This document shows positions 6,755-14,253 of a DNA stretch of 22,875 nucleotides, piece after piece (within the stretch, counting starts at the first letter, position 1; each line of letters starts with the position of its first letter). The position numbers and the translations under genes are program-made. The stretch is from JABWCE01 sp964355045 (lineage in GTDB: Bacteria; Bacteroidota; Bacteroidia; NS11-12g; UBA9320), in NCBI GenBank assembly GCA_964355045.1, contig CAYHCM010000050.1, positions 1 to 22,875 of the forward strand. The letters run 5' to 3'. Below the pieces are notes generated by a model that was not told the origin of the DNA, made no database searches, and saw only the letters and a list, made by a program, of their open reading frames with translations.

Positions 6755-9352
6755 ATGAAAATTATGAAAACTCTGTTTGGATTCATCCTTACTGGTTTAT
6801 TAGTCATTATTGCTATAAATTCCTCAGCCCAATTCAAAGAAAACTTTGAAGATGAAAATTTTTCTGCCAATCCTCAATGGATGGGTGATACAGCCAAATT
6901 TAAGGTGATAGCAGGCAAACTGCAATCGCAAAGTTTGGGTATCAATGATAAATTTTATATTTCTACTGTTTCCAAAAGTACTGTAAATACTCAATGGGAA
7001 TTTTTAATTAATTTACAATTCAATACCTCTTCGGCCAATTATGTTGATGTGTTTTTAACCTCCGATTCAGCTAATTTATCAGGAAATAATTCAGGGTATT
7101 TAATCAGAATAGGAACCACAAGCGACAATATAAGTTTTCTGAAAAAATCAGGAATTGCATCTACGGTTTTAATACCCGGTAAAGCAGGGAGTACTAATCA
7201 TTCAAGTAATGTTTTTAAAATAAAAGTAACCTGTGATGCTAATCGAAATTTTTCATTAAGGATTGATAGCACAGGTTTAGGAACTAATTTTATAAGTGTT
7301 GGTTCAATAAAGGATACTACTTTTAAAAGTTCAAATTATTTTGGATTAGTGATTCGTCAATCTACCGCGAGCTTCTTCAACCGTCATTTTTTTGATGATT
7401 TTTATGTTGGAAAAATAATTCAGGATACCATTAAACCATTCGTGAAAACGGTTGAAATAAAAAATCCGGATACATTATTGGTTTCTTTTTCCGAGAAACT
7501 AAATTTATCCTCCTTGAAACTATTAAATTTTGATATCAACAATACCATTGGAAATCCATATTCAAGCCGGTTCCTTTTATCTGATAGTTCAGTTATTGAA
7601 CTGGCTTTAGTAAACAGTTTGGCAGCTAATACGCTTTATAATTTTGAGATAAAAAATTGTCGTGACAAGGCAGGAAATTTTTTAAAGGATACCACTTTTA
7701 AACTAAAATGGTTTCAGTACGAAAAGCCTATGCAATATGATATTGTAATACATGAATGGATGCCTGATCCTGAGCCAAGGATTGGGTTACCAAACCAGGA
7801 ATATATTGAACTATTTAATAACTCCAATAAAATTTTACAATTGGAAAATTGTTTTTTAGGAGATAAAAGTTCCGGAACAAAATTGCCCGAAATGGTGTTG
7901 GAACCCGATAGTTTTATCATTCTTTGCGAAGCAGGAAATGAAGCTTTATTTATTGCTTTTGGAAAAACGTTAGGGGTAAAAGATTTTCCTTCCCTCAACA
8001 ATTCGGGGGATGAAATTTATTTACGAAATGCTGAAGGAAAATTAATACATCGGGTAAAATATGATTTGAATTCATATGGCGATTTGTTTAAATCAAACGG
8101 AGGCTGGGCTTTGGAAATGATGGACCCTAACAACCCTTGCGAAGCAAGCAATTATAATGCTTCGGTAAATTCCAGCGGCGGAACCCCGGGAAAAATAAAT
8201 TCAATTCAAAAACCAAATCCGGATAATCAAAAACCTTATATAAATTCAGTTTTTATTAAATCCAGTACTAAACTATGGATTGAATTTAATGAACCAATAG
8301 ATAGTTTTTCGGCTGTTAATTTGGTCAACTACTCAATTACAGATAATAGTATTCAAAGCATTGTCAGCTTTTTTGAAATCGTAGAGATAAATTTTTCACA
8401 ACCTCTTTTAATTAATAAAATTTATAATCTTGAATTAAAAAAGCTAATTGACTGCAGTTCTAATTTAATAAATGACACTACTCTTCAAATTGCATTGCCT
8501 GAAAAAGTATTGCCCGGCGATATTATTATTAATGAAATACTTTTTAACCCCTCAAGCGGAGGCTTTGATTTTATTGAGGTTTACAACCGCTCTGATAAAA
8601 TTGTTTCCTTAAAAAATTTAACCCTTTTTAATTTTGATGATAACAAACAACCAGGCGATTTAAGAATTATTGATACATCCGGCATATTAATTTTGCCAAA
8701 ACAGTTTAAAGTTTTTACTACCAATCCTTCCTGGCTTATTGAAAATTATAAAAATACCGTTTTTAAATCCATCTTTCCAATGGTTTCTCTTCCATCTATG
8801 GATGACAAACAGGGACATATTGGAATAACCGACGGTACCGGAACCGTGATAGATGAACTTGATTATTCAGAATCTATGCATTTGCCATTGCTCACAAACA
8901 TGGAAGGCGTTTCATTGGAACGGATCAGTTATAATGTAAGTTCTATTGAAATTTCAAACTGGACTTCGGCTGCAGCTTCCTATGGTTTTGCTACACCGGG
9001 TTTAGTCAATTCACATCATTTTTCAGTAACTTTAGAATTGGATTGGTTAACTATTGAACCGGCTTTGTTTTCGCCCGATGAAGATGGACTTAATGATGTT
9101 GCATCTTTTACCATTACTTCTGTTTCCCAAAATCAACAAGCTACACTTATAATTTTTGATGCATTCGGACGATTGATAACCACTTTGGTTAATAATGCAC
9201 TGATTGGAAATACACAAACCTGGTTTTGGGATGGAACCTATGATGGAAATAAAAAAGCAGCTATTGGTATTTATATTGTTTATGCCGAGTTATTTGGATT
9301 GGATGGGAAACGGCTGGTGAAAAAGAAAACGGTTACGGTGGGGGGAAAGTAA
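6755..9352 (+). CDS. Large secreted lamin-tail (LTD) surface protein with FlgD/CHU_C-like C-terminus
   Basis: ATG 6755 is preferred to the upstream TTG at 6671 because it opens a good signal peptide ending near residue 26 (S-S-A-Q); the product is 865 residues. In order: a lectin/glucanase-like beta-sandwich (about 27-222), an SbsA-like Ig domain (about 224-322), lamin-tail domain 1 (about 327-482, with H-E-W-M-P-D-P, Q-E-Y-I-E-L and a G-D-E-I-Y-L strand), a second Ig domain (about 490-584), lamin-tail domain 2 (about 588-762, starting I-I-I-N-E-I-L), and a C-terminal module (about 766-865). The last begins F-S-P-D-E-D-G-L-N-D, typical of CHU_C/gliding-type modules, and continues as a FlgD-like Ig with W-D-G-T and G-I-Y-I-V. 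It is likely cell-surface or secreted, possibly through type IX secretion. The gene is transcribed alone, with no enzymatic motif. Confidence 0.85.
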   Translation: MKIMKTLFGFILTGLLVIIAINSSAQFKENFEDENFSANPQWMGDTAKFKVIAGKLQSQSLGINDKFYISTVSKSTVNTQWEFLINLQFNTSSANYVDVFLTSDSANLSGNNSGYLIRIGTTSDNISFLKKSGIASTVLIPGKAGSTNHSSNVFKIKVTCDANRNFSLRIDSTGLGTNFISVGSIKDTTFKSSNYFGLVIRQSTASFFNRHFFDDFYVGKIIQDTIKPFVKTVEIKNPDTLLVSFSEKLNLSSLKLLNFDINNTIGNPYSSRFLLSDSSVIELALVNSLAANTLYNFEIKNCRDKAGNFLKDTTFKLKWFQYEKPMQYDIVIHEWMPDPEPRIGLPNQEYIELFNNSNKILQLENCFLGDKSSGTKLPEMVLEPDSFIILCEAGNEALFIAFGKTLGVKDFPSLNNSGDEIYLRNAEGKLIHRVKYDLNSYGDLFKSNGGWALEMMDPNNPCEASNYNASVNSSGGTPGKINSIQKPNPDNQKPYINSVFIKSSTKLWIEFNEPIDSFSAVNLVNYSITDNSIQSIVSFFEIVEINFSQPLLINKIYNLELKKLIDCSSNLINDTTLQIALPEKVLPGDIIINEILFNPSSGGFDFIEVYNRSDKIVSLKNLTLFNFDDNKQPGDLRIIDTSGILILPKQFKVFTTNPSWLIENYKNTVFKSIFPMVSLPSMDDKQGHIGITDGTGTVIDELDYSESMHLPLLTNMEGVSLERISYNVSSIEISNWTSAAASYGFATPGLVNSHHFSVTLELDWLTIEPALFSPDEDGLNDVASFTITSVSQNQQATLIIFDAFGRLITTLVNNALIGNTQTWFWDGTYDGNKKAAIGIYIVYAELFGLDGKRLVKKKTVTVGGK

Positions 9353-9360
9353 GAAAAAAT

Positions 9361-9483
9361 AACACGGGGATGCAGTGAAAAGGGAGTTTCACAGAGATTG
9401 ATTTACAAAAAAATAATTTTAAAAAGAAAAAATAATTTATTCTTCTCCGTGTTTCTTTGTGAACTCTGTGTCTCCGTGTTTCC
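9361..9483. repeat. Second copy of the ACACGGAG-type dispersed repeat
   Basis: The right half (9441-9483) consists of CTCCGTGTTTC, TTTGTGAACTC, TGTGTCTCCGTG and TTTCC words. Read in reverse, it matches 4171-4200 word for word (ACACGGAG, GTTCACAAAG, AAACACAGAG). A degraded left arm (AACACGGGGATG, AGTTTCACAGAG) lies at 9361-9396. The element occupies the 148-bp gap between the convergent lamin-tail and methyltransferase genes and may serve as a bidirectional terminator. Confidence 0.7.
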
Positions 9484-9500
9484 ATTTTTTTGTTAAGGAT

Positions 9501-10202
9501 TTATAAATAAAACTCCTTCGTCAATTCAAAATACTCGTCTGTAAATCCCAATCCTTTTCCTTTTCTAATAAATAATTCATTTGGTAAAAACTTTTCTTTT
9601 TTATCTGAAAATTCAATCAAAATTCTTTCAATTGGCTTAAGGGGGTAAGAAATAACTTGGGTAATTTTATTTGGAAATAACTGAAAAGATTCTGCCGTTT
9701 CTACCCATTTATCTGAGATATCAAAAGGAATTATCAAGGATATTTTACCTTCATCGGCCAAAAGTATTTTACAACTTTTAAAAAAATCTTCCGGTGATAA
9801 TGTATCTGTATGCCTTGCATGATGCCTTGTTTTATTAGGGGCCGGTGTGCTGTTGCTAAAAAAAGGCGGATTGCAAATGATATGGTCAAAAGCAATTTCA
9901 GATAGAGAAGAATATTCCTGAATTGAAATAAGAGTAGCTTCCAACCGGTTTTTCCATGGACTTAATTCAAAATTTTCGGAAGCTTCATTTATTGACTTTT
10001 CATCAATATCTATTGCTTTTATTATAGTATCTAAATTTTTTTGAGCCATTATTAAGGCAATTATTCCACATCCGGTGCCAATATCTAAAATATTTTTACA
10101 ATTTTTTATTTCGGCCCAGACACCTAATAATACGGCATCCGTTCCTACCTTCATGCTGCTGTTGGCATGGCTTACAGAAAATTGTTTAAACCGAAATATC
10201 AT
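9501..10202 (-). CDS. trmN: tRNA1(Val) (adenine(37)-N6)-methyltransferase
   Basis: The 233-residue protein matches the TrmN6/YfiC family in full length and motif order. Early on it has the family block K-V-G-T-D-A-V-L-L-G at about 18-27. SAM-binding motif I (I-L-D-I-G-T-G-C-G) is at 38-46, the acidic strand end I-D-I-D at about 64-67, and the N6-adenine catalytic motif N-P-P-F-F at 111-115. A H-A-R-H-x-D element follows, as in the family. The enzyme methylates N6 of A37 of tRNA-Val using SAM in the cytoplasm. The gene is single, transcribed toward the lamin-tail gene, and shares no operon with its neighbours. The start ATG at 10202 directly precedes the conserved N-terminal I-F-R-F-K-Q-F block. 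Confidence 0.92.
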   Translation of the reverse strand: MIFRFKQFSVSHANSSMKVGTDAVLLGVWAEIKNCKNILDIGTGCGIIALIMAQKNLDTIIKAIDIDEKSINEASENFELSPWKNRLEATLISIQEYSSLSEIAFDHIICNPPFFSNSTPAPNKTRHHARHTDTLSPEDFFKSCKILLADEGKISLIIPFDISDKWVETAESFQLFPNKITQVISYPLKPIERILIEFSDKKEKFLPNELFIRKGKGLGFTDEYFELTKEFYL

Positions 10203-10256
10203 TTGGCAAAGAACGATAAAAAGAGTGGTTTTGTCGAAGATATTAAAAAATTATAG

Positions 10257-10275
10257 TACTATGTATTGCATAGTA
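10257..10275. promoter_or_regulatory. Palindrome TACTATG-N5-CATAGTA, probable operator
   Basis: Seven-base arms at 10257-10263 and 10269-10275 pair perfectly, with extra A/T symmetry outside. The spacer holds the TTG of the -33 element (10266-10268) of a plus-strand promoter pointing toward padR. A PadR dimer binding here would block that promoter. The binding protein is inferred from context only. Confidence 0.5.
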
Positions 10276-10297
10276 TTATTTAAAACACATATCTTTG
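10265..10297 (+). promoter_or_regulatory. Promoter ATTG-N21-TATCTTTG pointing toward padR
   Basis: TATCTTTG (10290-10297) is an exact TAnnTTTG -7 box. A TTG at 10266-10268 lies 21 bp upstream, within the spacing seen for Bacteroidota promoters. No gene lies between it and padR at 10725, so it probably starts a leader of about 425 nt (less if the N gap is an artefact). Confidence 0.5.
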
Positions 10298-10315
10298 CTT
10301 CGCCAAATAACAAAA

Positions 10316-10390
10316 CCCAAATAATAAATAACAAATAAAACCCAAATAATAAATAACAAATAAAACCCAAATAATAAATAACAAATAAAT
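10316..10390. repeat. 25-bp A/T-rich tandem repeat, three units
   Basis: The word CCCAAATAAT recurs at 10316, 10341 and 10366 in identical 25-bp steps, followed by a diverged fourth unit that begins TTCAAATATG at 10391. It is A/T-rich with no coding potential, and sits directly before the sequence duplicated across the assembly gap. Confidence 0.8.
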
Positions 10391-10585
10391 TTCAAATATG
10401 AATAATCAAATTATCAAACTAATATCCAATNNNNNNNNNNNNNNNNNNNNNNNNNNNNNNNNNNNNNNNNNNNNNNNNNNNNNNNNNNNNNNNNNNNNNN
10501 NNNNNNNNNNNNNNNNNNNNNNNNNNNNNNAAATAACAAATAAATTTCAAATATGAATAATCAAATTATCAAACTAATATCCAAT
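10376..10585. other. Assembly gap (100 N) flanked by an identical 55-bp direct repeat
   Basis: Bases 10431-10530 are exactly 100 N, a conventional placeholder length. The 55 bases before the gap (10376-10430) are identical to the 55 bases after it (10531-10585). This suggests either two contig ends sharing an assembly k-mer, so that little or nothing is missing, or a collapsed tandem repeat. The true distance between trmN and padR is therefore unknown. Confidence 0.85.
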
Positions 10586-10722
10586 CTCGAAATGTTTGAC
10601 ATTTTTAAAAATTGGCCATTGGATATTATTTGTTTTTTATAATTTATTATTTGGGATTTTAAAAACTGGCCTTTCGATATTATTTGTTTTTTGGAACCTG
10701 GAATTTGGAATTTTTAAGAAGA
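10586..10722. repeat. Low-complexity leader before padR
   Basis: This stretch carries repeated words (GGATATTATTTG-like at about 10620 and again, as CGATATTATTTG, at about 10674; GGAATTTGGAATTT at about 10700). They run partly inverted to the CAAATAATA words on the other side of the gap. Related GGAATTTGGG words occur near 14220 and 20890. It can be translated in frame with padR, but the resulting Phe/Leu-rich peptide is not part of the PadR family, so it is treated as non-coding. Confidence 0.6.
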
Positions 10723-10724
10723 AG

Positions 10725-11054
10725 ATGAACGTAGAAAATACCATATCACAAATGCGTAAGGGAATACTGGAATACTGTATTCTGGCCGTAATTAACCGGG
10801 GTGAAATTTATGCCTCAGATATTTTAACAGAATTAAAGGAAGCACATTTAATAGTGGTAGAAGGAACCTTGTACCCCCTTTTAACCCGACTGAAAAACGC
10901 CGGTTTGCTGGCATATACCTGGAAAGAGTCACTACAGGGCCCGCCACGAAAATATTTTTTATTGACTGATGAAGGCCGAAAATTTTTGTCGGAATTAGAT
11001 CAAACGTGGAAAGACCTTAATTACTGTGTAAATAAAACAACCCAGACTATTTAA
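10725..11054 (+). CDS. PadR-family transcriptional regulator
   Basis: ATG 10725 gives a 109-residue protein, the usual length of short PadR regulators, and follows a purine-rich AAGAAGAAG. A longer frame from upstream would add a Phe/Leu-rich stretch encoded by low-complexity repeat, so it is rejected. The winged-helix core is plain: G-I-L-E-Y-C-I-L-A-V (about 12-21), Y-A-S-D-I-L (about 28-33), G-T-L-Y-P-L-L-T-R-L (about 46-55), then the wing with G-P-P-R-K-Y-F-L-L-T-D-E-G. It should bind DNA as a dimer and repress its own operon. The PspC-family gene begins 67 bp downstream on the same strand. PadR-PspC pairs are common in Bacteroidota and are thought to sense envelope conditions. Confidence 0.92.
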   Translation: MNVENTISQMRKGILEYCILAVINRGEIYASDILTELKEAHLIVVEGTLYPLLTRLKNAGLLAYTWKESLQGPPRKYFLLTDEGRKFLSELDQTWKDLNYCVNKTTQTI

Positions 11055-11060
11055 GATTTT

Positions 11061-11108
11061 AGAATTACGATTTTAGATATACGATAAAGAATTACAATTT
11101 TAGATATA
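11061..11108. repeat. 21-bp direct repeat between padR and the PspC gene
   Basis: AGAATTACRATTTTAGATATA occurs at 11061-11081 and 11088-11108 with one G/A difference, in 27-bp steps, between the padR stop and the next ATG. It may be simple A/T-rich drift or an internal regulatory site. Confidence 0.65.
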
Positions 11109-11120
11109 AAAAAAATAAAC

Positions 11121-13232
11121 ATGGACAAAATAATTACAATTAACCTTGGCGGTTATGCCATCAAAATGGAAGAAGATGCCTACGAAGCATTAAAACCATA
11201 CATCCGCCAAATTGAAGAAACTTTTGCCAATACTGAAAATGGCAAAGAAATTATTAACGACATTGAAGCCCGTATAGCCGAAATGCTGATGGAACGCACC
11301 GAAGGCAAAGTGTCGGCAACTTTGGAAGATGTGGAATTTGTAAAGAAAACCATGGGCAATCCGGGTGAGTTTGACGAAACTGAATCAGAAGAAAAACCAA
11401 AGGAATCCTCTGTTCCAAATGATAGTATCCGAAAACGCCTTTACCGCGATACTGACAATAAGGTGTTTGGAGGAGTGTGTTCAGGCATTTCAAATTATTT
11501 TAATATTGACCCAACCATAATCCGGTTAATTTGGATTGGACTTATTTTCTTCTTTGGAACAGGGATGCTGCTTTATTTCATACTTTGGATTATAGTTCCC
11601 GAAGCCTTAACAACAGCCCAAAAATTGGAAATGAAAGGTGAAGCTCCCACGTTTGACAATATTATTAACCGTGTAAAAACAGAAGCAGGGAAGGTAGAAC
11701 AAAACCTGAAAGCTCAAAATTTCGGACAAAAAATAGGTGATATCTTTAGCAGTCTTACTCCCCTGTTTTTGGCAGTTTTTAAATTATTGGCCATGTGTAT
11801 CGGTTTATTTGTTTTAGTAGTTTTATCCGCTATTCTTATTGCCCTTATTTCAGGAGGCACCAGTTTTATTGCTAATCATAATATTGTTTCTTTTCAAAAT
11901 ATTCCCAATTTTTTTGATACTGACTGGGAGTTTTTAACCTTTAAAATATTGGCAGGTTTATTTATCTGCATTCCACTGTTTACTATACTTGCCGGTCTTC
12001 TTAAGTTTGCTTTTAATACACAAGTAAATTTTAAACCGATACGCCGGGTGCTTGGCTGGGTTTGGGTGGCTACCATCCCTTTTCTTATTTATTTTGTTTA
12101 TTCGGGTATAAAAAATTTTAAAGCATACGAAACCATTTCAGTTGAAAAAACGGTTCGAATAAACACCCCTATTTTAATTAAAAATACTTTTAACGACGAC
12201 GATTATATATTCGAACGAATAGATGTTCGTTTAACTTCTTCCGCAGACAGCCTCGTTCATATTGAAATTATTCAATCGGCGAATGGTAAAAATTCAGAAC
12301 AAGCCCGTGAGATGGCTCAACGAAATGGTGCAACTTTTACAGTTACCGGAAACGAACTTAATCTGATTACTTCTGATTATTTTCAAAAAACAGGATTGTT
12401 TCGCCGCCAAAAGATTGAATATAATATTCAAATCCCAAATGGAAAGTCGTTTACACTTGACAAATCCTTTCAAAAATTAGGGGTACATGTTGTTGTCACA
12501 GGTCAAAATATAACCTATTATGCCAATGATGAAAATGACAAACCTAATTCCCTTATTTTTCTTAACGGCTCATTATATTGCCCTACATGCCCCGATTCTA
12601 TTCCTCAGGGAAGTTCGGGTTTGCATACATATACCGACTTCAGTAAAATAGAAGTCGAAGGTATGATTGATATAGAAATAAGACCGGGAAAAACTTATTC
12701 CGTTCAAAAATCAGGACCTTCAAATGTTTTAAAACACCTGGATATTTGGCAATCGGGCAATACTTTAGTTATTAATTTGAGTGAAGATTATTTTAATATC
12801 AGAACACGACCTAAAGTAATAATTATTATGCCCGAATTAGTGAGCCTTAAACTTTCGGGTGCGGTGGATTGCCGGTCGGGTCATTTTGGGGGCGAAGAAT
12901 TATATGTTGAATTAACGGGTGCCTCCAAAGCTATAATGGATAACGAGTTTAGCCAAATAAATATTGAAATGAGCGGGGTTAGCAATTTGGATTTATCAGG
13001 AAATACAAAAACCTTTCGCCTTGATGTTTCAGGAACTTCACACGTAAATGCACAAAAACTAAACATGGAAACGGCCAAAGTAAATTTATCAGGAGTTTCC
13101 GAAGGCATATTAGGTCCGTCAAAAACCATAACAGGTGAAATATCGGGTGCCAGTAAATTAGAATATTCGGGAAATCCGGATATACAGGTGAATAGTTCGG
13201 GGGTAAGTAAAGTGAGGAAATATGATTTGTAG
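11121..13232 (+). CDS. PspC-domain membrane protein with DUF2807-type adhesin-like C-terminus
   Basis: The 703-residue protein starts with a cytoplasmic N-terminal region (1-100). The PspC domain follows at about 104-165, with R-K-R-L-Y-R-D, V-F-G-G-V-C-S-G-I and a membrane helix at about 136-160. Further membrane segments lie at about 214-245, 271-297 and 308-329. The region after 340 is extracytoplasmic and beta-rich. Its C-terminal 200 residues match the DUF2807/head-GIN beta-helix type, with seven spaced S-G/T-G repeats: L-S-G-A-V, L-T-G-A-S, M-S-G-V-S, V-S-G-T-S, L-S-G-V-S, I-S-G-A-S, S-S-G-V-S. The PadR gene is 67 bp upstream, so this is a PadR-controlled envelope-stress unit. PspC proteins interact with phage-shock signalling elsewhere; this protein's own ligand is unknown. 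Confidence 0.88.
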   Translation: MDKIITINLGGYAIKMEEDAYEALKPYIRQIEETFANTENGKEIINDIEARIAEMLMERTEGKVSATLEDVEFVKKTMGNPGEFDETESEEKPKESSVPNDSIRKRLYRDTDNKVFGGVCSGISNYFNIDPTIIRLIWIGLIFFFGTGMLLYFILWIIVPEALTTAQKLEMKGEAPTFDNIINRVKTEAGKVEQNLKAQNFGQKIGDIFSSLTPLFLAVFKLLAMCIGLFVLVVLSAILIALISGGTSFIANHNIVSFQNIPNFFDTDWEFLTFKILAGLFICIPLFTILAGLLKFAFNTQVNFKPIRRVLGWVWVATIPFLIYFVYSGIKNFKAYETISVEKTVRINTPILIKNTFNDDDYIFERIDVRLTSSADSLVHIEIIQSANGKNSEQAREMAQRNGATFTVTGNELNLITSDYFQKTGLFRRQKIEYNIQIPNGKSFTLDKSFQKLGVHVVVTGQNITYYANDENDKPNSLIFLNGSLYCPTCPDSIPQGSSGLHTYTDFSKIEVEGMIDIEIRPGKTYSVQKSGPSNVLKHLDIWQSGNTLVINLSEDYFNIRTRPKVIIIMPELVSLKLSGAVDCRSGHFGGEELYVELTGASKAIMDNEFSQINIEMSGVSNLDLSGNTKTFRLDVSGTSHVNAQKLNMETAKVNLSGVSEGILGPSKTITGEISGASKLEYSGNPDIQVNSSGVSKVRKYDL

Positions 13233-13839
13233 GTTTTTTGACTTTTTTAAAATATTTGCTGTTTGAAATCTTTCCGATTACGTCTTTGACTGAACTTTCA
13301 AAATGTAGGTAATCTTATCTGCCGATATTGAATCCCTAAAAGGATTTGGTTTACTTAATAGTTGGGAGAATAAGTTGTAAAAATAAATTTAACAATCCTC
13401 TGCAAGTGCCACTGGGCATGTCTCGTATTGATAAAGGTCGGTATCATTTGGAAACTAAATTTTAAACGGATCCATTAGATATCTTACATAATTCAAATAT
13501 TCTATTTCATCCCTAAAGGGATTTGTTTTTCATTGGTAAATTGTTTCTACCGTTATTTAATCCTAACGGGATTTTAAAAGCCCGCCTTAGGCGGGCAAAA
13601 TATCGGTAGAAACACCTTTTTAATATGAAAAAAGTGCCGTAGGCACGAAATATATTTCTACTCATGATGAATTATGAAAGAGGTCTATTAAATAATTCAA
13701 GAACTTTATTTTTAAAATCTACCTTTCTGCCTTTTTTAAAGGACACAATTCTCTTAATTTTTTTAAATTGTGTGCTAAAGGAAATTATAATCTGTAATTT
13801 TGAGATTTTAAATTTATATACACTTAATTTTTTCAACCA
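13233..13839. repeat. Palindrome-rich intergenic region upstream of csp
   Basis: The 600-bp gap has no credible gene. It contains small hairpins: ATCCCT-AA-AGGGAT (13509-13522), GCCCGCC-TTA-GGCGGGC (13580-13596) and GTGCC-GTA-GGCAC (13634-13646). The second is enclosed by 10-bp arms GTTTCTACCG (13543-13552) and CGGTAGAAAC (13604-13613). Such words are dispersed through many Bacteroidota genomes. A short open stretch before the TAA at about 13465 reads like a degraded peptide ending but is too short to call. A further 8-bp stem (ACACAATT, 13743-13750; AATTGTGT, 13766-13773) lies just upstream of the csp promoter region. Confidence 0.7.
13795..13802 (+). promoter_or_regulatory. -7 box TAATTTTG for the cold shock gene
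   Basis: TAATTTTG matches TAnnTTTG and lies 37 nt before the ATG at 13840, giving a leader of about 30 nt. The nearest upstream TTG is 24 bp away, longer than usual, so the -33 part is uncertain. Confidence 0.4.
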
Positions 13840-14031
13840 ATGAACAAAGGAACAGTCAAATTTTTTAACGCGTCAAAAGGCTATGGTTTTATCAAGAACA
13901 ACGACAATGGCCAGGAAGTTTTTGTACACGTAACCGGTCTTATTGACCAGATTTCTCAAGACGATCAGGTAACCTACGATGTAGAAGTAGGTAAAAAAGG
14001 TCCTTCTGCCGTAAATGTAAAAAGAGCTTAA
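13840..14031 (+). CDS. Cold shock protein (CspA family)
   Basis: A 63-residue single cold-shock domain with both nucleic-acid-binding motifs: RNP1 as K-G-Y-G-F-I at 13-18 and RNP2 as V-F-V-H-V at 27-31. The usual G-T-V-K-F-F start and the C-terminal G-P-S-A-V-N-V end are present. The protein binds single-stranded RNA and DNA in the cytoplasm and acts as an RNA chaperone; whether this copy is cold-induced cannot be told. It is a single gene, between palindrome-rich DNA and a strong terminator at 14093-14138. Confidence 0.95.
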   Translation: MNKGTVKFFNASKGYGFIKNNDNGQEVFVHVTGLIDQISQDDQVTYDVEVGKKGPSAVNVKRA

Positions 14032-14092
14032 GATTATTTTAGTCTCTTACCTACCATAAAAGGCAGCAAGAGTCCAATAATATGAATGGCTT

Positions 14093-14138
14093 AAGCCCTG
14101 CAAAGTGTTTCATTTAAACGAAATATTTTGCAGGGCTT
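14093..14138 (+). terminator. Strong hairpin terminator after csp
   Basis: AAGCCCTGCAAA (14093-14104) pairs perfectly over 12 bp with 14127-14138, with a weaker inner stem (GTTTC/GAAAT) in the loop. It is followed by CTTAATTTA. It sits 62 nt after the csp stop and is the likely csp terminator. It may also stop the convergent CHAT operon, whose last stop is at 14254. Confidence 0.78.
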
Positions 14139-14179
14139 CTTAATTTATAGGAGGGGCATACCTGGTCAAGCCCCAAATT

Positions 14180-14240
14180 TTCAAGAACCAATTTTCAAAT
14201 TCCAAGACGACGTATTCTTGGATTTTGGAATTTGGGATTT
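14180..14240. repeat. Low-complexity inverted repeat beside the CHAT operon
   Basis: CCAAGA (14202-14207) and TCTTGG (14216-14221), plus CAAATTCC (14196-14203) and GGAATTTG (14227-14234), form an imperfect hairpin. The word TTGGATTTTGGAATTTGGG (14218-14236) recurs exactly at 20889-20907, on the other side of the CHAT genes. It occupies the space between the csp terminator and the CHAT operon end. Confidence 0.72.
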
Positions 14241-14253
14241 GATTTACCTTTTC

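Noticed and set aside
10316..10430. Possible CRISPR-like repeats
   Set aside because: The 25-bp units are directly adjacent with no unique spacers and no cas gene nearby; this is a simple tandem repeat.
13390..13465. Degraded C-terminal sorting-domain peptide
   Set aside because: A short open stretch ending in TAA has a faint Gly-x-Tyr-x-Leu pattern, but it is too short and has no upstream frame to support a pseudogene.
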